From Candidatus Competibacteraceae bacterium (GTDB lineage Bacteria; Pseudomonadota; Gammaproteobacteria; Competibacterales; Competibacteraceae), in assembly GCA_020445045.1 (NCBI GenBank), contig JAGRHI010000020.1:13339-19211 (forward strand): a stretch of 5,873 nucleotides of DNA, written 5' to 3'. The notes under the pieces are model-generated. The model saw only the letters and a program-made list of their open reading frames with translations, was not told where the DNA came from and made no database searches. Positions 5,852 through 5,873 of the stretch are shown piece by piece; the first letter of the stretch is position 1; each line of letters begins with the position of its first letter. Made by a program: the position numbers and the translations under genes.

Positions 5852-5873
5852 TGGTCGGGGCGAGAGGATTTGA
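5852..5873 (-). tRNA. 3' end of a tRNA gene, probably tRNA-Pro (cut by window edge)
   Basis: On the minus strand the last bases read TCAAAT (most of the T loop), CCTCT (3' half of the T stem), CGCCCCG (3' half of the acceptor stem), discriminator A73, and an encoded CCA at 5854-5852. This is the standard layout of a tRNA 3' end, and the rest lies beyond the window. G72 and A73 are the acceptor features used by prolyl-tRNA synthetase, and the sequence resembles proteobacterial tRNA-Pro genes that begin CGGGGCG. The anticodon is not visible, so the amino acid is an inference. A terminator follows 8 bp downstream. Confidence 0.88.

Noticed and set aside
5568..5873. 101-codon plus-strand frame running to the window end
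   Set aside because: It reads through the tRNA terminator and antisense to the tRNA, and the product shows no family features.

Overview
The window is about 5.9 kb of ordinary chromosomal housekeeping DNA from a proteobacterium, most likely a gammaproteobacterium. The evidence is a prfB-lysS pair in the E. coli order, an RF2 of exactly 365 residues with an E. coli-identical recoding site, a class II FbaA-type aldolase, and a tRNA whose CCA end is encoded in the DNA. The moderately high GC content fits but does not identify the genus.

Layout: positions 1-998 (+) hold the C-terminal part of a B12-binding radical SAM protein of the DUF4080 type, cut by the window edge inside its iron-sulfur motif. 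Positions 999-1127 are intergenic and carry overlapping inverted repeats. Positions 1128-1301 (+) encode a 57-residue protein with a likely zinc-binding CxxC/CxxH arrangement. It ends 21 bp from the convergent minus-strand block. That block reads fba (fructose-bisphosphate aldolase, 5158-4088), an intrinsic terminator (4050-4017), prfB (release factor 2, 3978-2880, with a programmed +1 frameshift) and lysS (lysyl-tRNA synthetase, 2843-1323). Positions 5159-5851 contain the fba leader, then about 500 bp without a convincing gene, then a terminator for a minus-strand tRNA (probably tRNA-Pro), of which only the 3' end lies in the window.

prfB and lysS are separated by 36 bp and are probably co-transcribed; both serve translation (termination at UGA/UAA, and lysine charging). 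fba is a glycolysis/gluconeogenesis/Calvin-type enzyme with its own leader and terminator, so it looks like a separate unit. The radical SAM gene and the small zinc protein lie on the opposite strand and are not obviously linked to these functions. I see no phage, CRISPR, defence or other accessory system. The least explained items are the small zinc protein with its repeat-rich upstream region, and the gene-poor stretch between fba and the tRNA, where one peptide faintly recalls a transposase remnant.
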